Part shown: piece after piece, positions 59,701-64,000 of the stretch
How the letters are laid out: every line of letters begins with the position of its first letter
Position numbering within the stretch: position 1 is the stretch's first letter
From: Impatiens glandulifera
Lineage: Eukaryota > Streptophyta > Magnoliopsida > Ericales > Balsaminaceae
DNA: 64,000 nt
Reading direction: 5' to 3'
Assembly (NCBI RefSeq): GCF_907164915.1
Contig: NW_025919311.1
Coordinates: 55,484-119,483 of the forward strand
Notes under the pieces: model-generated
Seen by the model: the letters and a program-made list of their open reading frames with translations, nothing else
Told to the model about the DNA's origin: nothing
The model's database searches: none
Program-made: the position numbers and the translations under genes

Positions 59701-60330
59701 GGGACACATAATTAGACGTCGGAGTCTAACTCCATTAGACGTGGTATTCTGATGGAACACGTAGTTAAACGTCGAAATCTAACTCCATTGGAAGGGGTAG
59801 TCTAATGGGATGCGTAGTTAGACGTATTAATCTAACTCGAGCTAATGAGACGTCTAAGTAGATGGACGACAAAGATGACGCGTCTAAGCAAATGGACGTC
59901 TAAGATGATCAGACGTGGTAGTCTAATGGAACGCGTAGTTAGACGTCGGAGTCTAACTCCATTAGACATGGCAGTCTAGCTCCATTAAATGTATTAGTCT
60001 AATGGGACATGTAGTTAGACGTCAAAGTCTAACTCCATTAAACGTGGTAGTCTAATGGGACGCGTTGTTAGACGTCAAAGTCTAACTCCATAAGACGTGA
60101 TAATCTAATTGGACAAATTGTTAGTCGTCAAAGTCTAACTCCATTAGACAGGGTAGTCAAATAGAACACGTAGTTAAACGTCAAAGTCTAACTCCATTAG
60201 ACGTGGTGGTCTAATAAAACGCATAAATAGACCGTCGAAGTCTAACTCGAGCTAATGAAACATCAAAACAGATAACTCGAGCTAATGAAACATCAAAACA
60301 GATGGACGGCCAAAATGAGCAGATGGACGC
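59660..60330. repeat. GTTAGAC/GTCTAAC minisatellite
   Basis: About ten units with GTAGTTAGACGTCGGAGTCT, AACTCCATTAGACGTGGTAG and TCTAATGGGACGC. Same theme as the arrays at 42370-42860 and 47540-47935, but a distinct unit. Confidence 0.85.
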
Positions 60331-61265
60331 AGCTGTTATCACCAAATGAACAACCGCCAGATGCAATTAATAGATTAATGGGGGGTTATTAAGAGATGTA
60401 GAAAGAGGTATATTTGATTCTAGAAAATTGGTACACTGAAAAGGTAGATAGTATGGAAAAGATGAGTTGAAACATGGGTAGACAAGGAATTAATTCACTG
60501 AATCTATACTTTTGACCCCATAAAAATGATTTGTAAGAGAATAGCAAGTTCATTTGTAACTTCTTATTCAAAGCAAAAACAAAGAACAAAGATTGACCAA
60601 TTTTCTACAATCACCTATGTTCTTAAAGGTCTCAACCGCAAATATGATTCTCAATCTCATAACTTATTTTCTTAATGGTCTCAACCCCATAGTCATTATT
60701 CTTCTAAATCAATAATCCCTAACGAAACTTTAAGAGAACTTCTCACTAATACAATTTGTCACATCACCATTGAATTCTAGTGCTTATATACAATATTAAT
60801 TATGTAATATTGTTAAGTTTTGACCAATAATACTCGTACATCAATGATGGCTTATGGTCATATCCAATCGCCAAGGTATGCCGCGAATGCATTATATAAG
60901 TTTAAATTCACGTTATTCATTGACAGTAGTGCAAGTCTTTGCCTAACCCACCTGCTAGTATAGCTCTCCACCATCATACATGACCTTCCCAACATATGAT
61001 CATGTAATAAAACTCATGCTCTTCAACCTTACAACAATCTCCATCAATTCCAAAACAATATATTTTTAGTTGATCAGTTCTATCAAGATTGTGGAATGCA
61101 AATGTCAATGACAATTCATTTGGTTACAAATATTAATTTTTTGTCTTACCAAATAATTTTAATATACCAAAAACATGTTTTTTATAACATAAAATAAACA
61201 AACTCACATCCATGATCACCTCATTATAATGTAAAAATTCATTTAAATATTAAAAAAATCATAGC
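60331..61265. other. AT-rich sequence without recognised content
   Basis: No gene, RNA or clear repeat supported. Confidence 0.4.
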
Positions 61266-61318
61266 ACCAATGTTCATCTTTTGAAAACTATTTTGAATAA
61301 GGGAAAAATAAAAGGATT

Positions 61319-62090
61319 TAGCCTCAGAATTGCAGAATTTATAACATCAAAGCCGAAGGCCATTCAGTCCCGAAAGATGGTGTTATTTTTAACTGATATC
61401 CTCATAGACTCAAACCCAACAGTTTCAAATCAACAACAAATGAATTCAATGCTCAAAATGAAATGTAATTCTCATGGCAAATCCCAAAAGTTAATGGCAG
61501 AATCCGCTACTCAAGGCAATAGGATATGAGATCGCACTCCGACTGAAGAACGGGAAATTCTCTCTCGTGAGAGAAAGACTCTCAACCATCCATATATCAG
61601 ATCAGAGGCTCAATCTACGACGATTATATTTGGAATATACGAACACTATCAAATCCGCTCCAAATATATATATAATCGTCGATACGAAACAAATGAATTC
61701 AATCAACGATTGATAATAAGCCTCAGAATTGCAGAATTAATAACATCAAGGCCAAAAGGCCATTCAGTCCCGAAAGATGGTGTTATTTTAACTGATATCC
61801 TCATAGGCAAAAATTGAAGTTAGAATAAGAATGTAATTCTCATGGCAAATCCCAAAAGGTAATGGCAGAACCTGCTACTCAAGGCAATAGGATATGAGAT
61901 CGCGCTCCTTACGAAGAACAGGAAACTCTATCTCCTAAGAGAGAGAATCTCAACCATTCATAAATCGAAAGGAGGCTCAATCTGCGACGAATATGTATGG
62001 AATTTACGAACACTAAAGAAATCCGCTCCAAGTAAAGCATAGTCGTCAAGATTAAACAACATTTATAAACAACAATTGATATTTTAAAGA
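61319..62090. repeat. Tandem duplication of about 400 bp
   Basis: Copies at about 61319-61720 and 61721-62075 share GCCTCAGAATTGCAGAATT, CATTCAGTCCCGAAAGATGG, CTCATGGCAAATCCCAAAAG and CTCAAGGCAATAGGATATGA in order. If the gene call at 62104-62141 is right, both lie in its first intron. Confidence 0.85.
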
Positions 62091-62103
62091 AGAAAAGAGA
62101 AAC

Positions 62104-62141
62104 CGTGATGCCGATTGCAGGAAGTAGTAAGCGGCCGCCAT
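62104..62141 (-). CDS. Putative first coding exon of a host gene
   Basis: ATG at 62139-62141 begins MAAAYYFLQSASR, then a possible GT donor at 62103. The short Ala/Ser/Arg-rich start without acidic residues could be the beginning of a mitochondrial presequence. Upstream on the same strand are CTCTCTCTAGGGTTTTAG, a telobox typical of plant ribosomal and mitochondrial protein genes, and site II motifs. I could not identify later exons, so the product is unknown. Confidence 0.45.
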
Positions 62142-62340
62142 TGAAACGCTAAAACCCTAGAGAGAGAGAATATGAATGAATTGATATGAGGCCTTGCTGA
62201 TACTTCTTATAGGCTAGTTTGCTCATCACTTTACAGCCCTTAATGCAAATAGGGCGGCTGTATCACTTTGGTATTTAGGGTTATTCATGTTAACTATTGG
62301 TCTAAATAATATTGGGCTTGGCCCAAATAAAATCTTTAAT
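62142..62340 (-). promoter_or_regulatory. Telobox and site II promoter
   Basis: A telobox (AAACCCTA, plus strand at 62152-62159) lies just upstream of the ATG. About 160 bp farther on, GGGCTTGGCCCAA (62313-62325) gives two TGGGCY-type site II motifs. A TTAGGG run lies at 62276. This pairing is characteristic of growth-coordinated plant promoters. Confidence 0.5.
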
Positions 62341-62519
62341 TTTGAACTTGGAAGATTTTTTGTATGGCCCCATAGGGTGCGAGAGTATTTAACTAATTAT
62401 ACCCTCTTTCTTCTAGAAAATATGTAAACTAGTCCTAAAACTTTATTCATTTACTTTAAACTCTTTGTTTTTTAATAAAATTAATTTGATTGAAATAAAA
62501 AGAGAAAAATTGATTAAAA

Positions 62520-62630
62520 AAAAGGTGGATATCCTCAACCTCCTTGAGAAGTGGGTTCGAGCCTGTCAAGCAACAAGTTCTGTATCTGGTTAAATGTATT
62601 TGTAAGCTATGTGTTTAATCTCTTGTGGCC
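62520..62630 (+). repeat. tRNA-like (SINE-like) fragment
   Basis: GTGGGTTCGAGCCTG (box B-like) lies about 45 bases after AAAAAGGTGGATATCC. No tRNA cloverleaf can be completed, so I treat it as a SINE or tRNA-derived fragment. Confidence 0.35.
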
Positions 62631-62639
62631 ACATCTTAA

Positions 62640-63600
62640 TTCTAAAAAATAAAAAAATCGAAACAAAACTATGTTCTCTCATTTGATGCAAATGTGCTCC
62701 GTTGTTTATTTTCGATTAATGAAGTCTCGGATAATACAATGTTACAAATAAATAAAATAAATGAAATTTATACGAAGAATGATATCACCAAATAAATGGT
62801 TGGTTTGAGGCATGTGCTTAACACATTTTTCTTAAAACAGTTTAATCGTCTCTCGTTTATGTTGGAGCTTATCGCAGATGTCTGTCTCTCAAGGTACTAC
62901 AAATCTAGTAGTGATTCTACAGTGAAATCACTACACATCGAACTTGACCAGCGTACCTAAACTATATTGTTGAAAATTATCAATTAGTCCATAACTAATT
63001 AACATAATTGCTTATACGATTTGATCTGCAGAAATGCAATGTTATACATTCAATGCTAGTTAATTGAAAAGTTATATGTTAGTCAATTGATAAGTCAATT
63101 AAAGTTGAATGTTATCGTAACATTATATTTTAATTTTCTAATTAGATATTAAATAATAATTAAACAATTAATATTTAATTATAATTTGGATTAAATTCAC
63201 CGTTAATTCACGTTTGACTTAAGGTGAATATTATTATTCACAATCTTATTTCCATTTATTAATGAAACTAGGAAGATTCTCGTGCGATACACACGGATAA
63301 AAATATAAATAAAATAAATTTAATAAATAATAATAATAATATGTATTAAATGTTTAAATTTTTTTAATAAATTATGAATAAATATTAAAATAAAAAATAT
63401 AATGCTCTCATACCACATTTTATTTACTTCAGTAAAATAATTTATCTTCTCACATATCTCATCACACATTTTTTCCGAATAAACCTCTCATCTTGTGATC
63501 TTACACTTTCACTTTGGTCAATCAAATATTTGATTCATATTTTTTAATATTTAACATTGTGACCTCACACTTTTGTCAATCAAATATTTAATTCATATTG
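62640..63600. other. AT-rich sequence without recognised content
   Basis: Apart from a repeated TTGTCAATCAAATATTT stretch at about 63515 and 63570, nothing was recognised. Confidence 0.4.
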
Positions 63601-64000
63601 TTTTAACAATTATCCTTGAACAAACCACATCACAATCACACTTGATTAAAGAATTGTACTTGTTTTGTTAGGTTGCAAGTTCGAAACATACCTATAACAT
63701 TTTTAATTTTATTTTTAACCGTTTTAAGTTTATGAGCGAGTCAATCCACAATCTGACCCAAGTATCCATTTACTCTCACATATATATCCAAATTAACCAC
63801 ACCTCTCGACCTCGACAATCCTGACACTTTAAAAAATAAGCATCATTATATATATAGATTAGTTAGTTAAAAAGGTGGACTTATATTGTTAAAATATGAC
63901 GTGTTCATCTAATTTGGTGTTGAATTTAAAATATAAAGTATTATTAGCTTAGTTGGTTAAAGAGTTGTACTTATTTTGTTATGTTGCAAGTTTAAAACAT
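63600..64000 (+). repeat. Two tRNA-like SINE-like heads
   Basis: AGGTTGCAAGTTCGAAACAT (63670-63689) and, near the window end, AGCTTAGTTGGTTAAAGAGT followed by ATGTTGCAAGTTTAAAACAT have box A/B spacing. The second runs off the window. Confidence 0.4.

Overview
This is nuclear DNA of a flowering plant, most likely a eudicot. The evidence is the AT-rich sequence with GT-AG introns, Ty1/copia, CACTA, MULE, hAT and Harbinger elements, a decayed ALY (ALWAYS EARLY / LIN9-like) gene, and a telobox plus site II promoter. I see no complete, undamaged host gene. Almost everything is transposable element (TE), TE remnant or satellite.

Layout. 1-6566: a Ty1/copia element on the plus strand with two in-frame stops, one frameshift and only its 3' LTR. 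It sits in the 3' UTR of an ALY pseudogene read on the minus strand (6600-9158). One ALY exon is split by a 1,126-bp minus-strand short LTR element (7054-8179) whose interior encodes an FG-nucleoporin-like fragment. 9640-10935: a satellite built from short dyads. 11960-13745: the first of three copies of a dispersed LTR-like family; the others are at 48490-50440 and 56595-58345. 14540-14880: a copia scrap. 14885-21795: an AT-rich tandem repeat interrupted by a Harbinger MITE (15510-16094) and a CACTA element (18459-20877, TSD ACG).

21805-41141 is the centrepiece: a Mutator-like element (MULE) of about 19.3 kb with terminal inverted repeats of about 480 bp and a 9-bp target duplication, CTTTGATAG. 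It carries four multi-exon genes. Two are diverged Ulp1-protease-like genes on the plus strand. On the minus strand are a FAR1/MURA-type transposase and a gene encoding tandem BRCT domains resembling plant BARD1/BRCA1. Its non-coding parts hold about 35 copies of a palindromic motif related to GCGAANAAATNTTCGC. All four genes carry stops or frameshifts. My reading is that the ULP genes and transposase are the element's own equipment, as in Kaonashi/CUMULE-type MULEs, and that the BRCT gene is a captured host gene.

41537-48153 is an internally deleted minus-strand copia element (TSD TAATT) with an extra ORF between pol and the 3' LTR. A plus-strand relative at 50510-54809 keeps only the equivalent ORF and its 3' LTR. 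54890-55633 is a hAT-like element. 58350-60330 is a related LTR fragment with a large palindrome centred near 59455 and GTTAGAC/GTCTAAC arrays. 61319-62090 is a roughly 400-bp tandem duplication, just inside what looks like the 5' end of a minus-strand host gene starting at 62141. The last 1.5 kb holds tRNA-like (SINE-like) pieces.

Excising the MULE and the 41537-48153 element restores the roughly 300-bp spacing of the AT-rich repeat, so both inserted into one pre-existing array.
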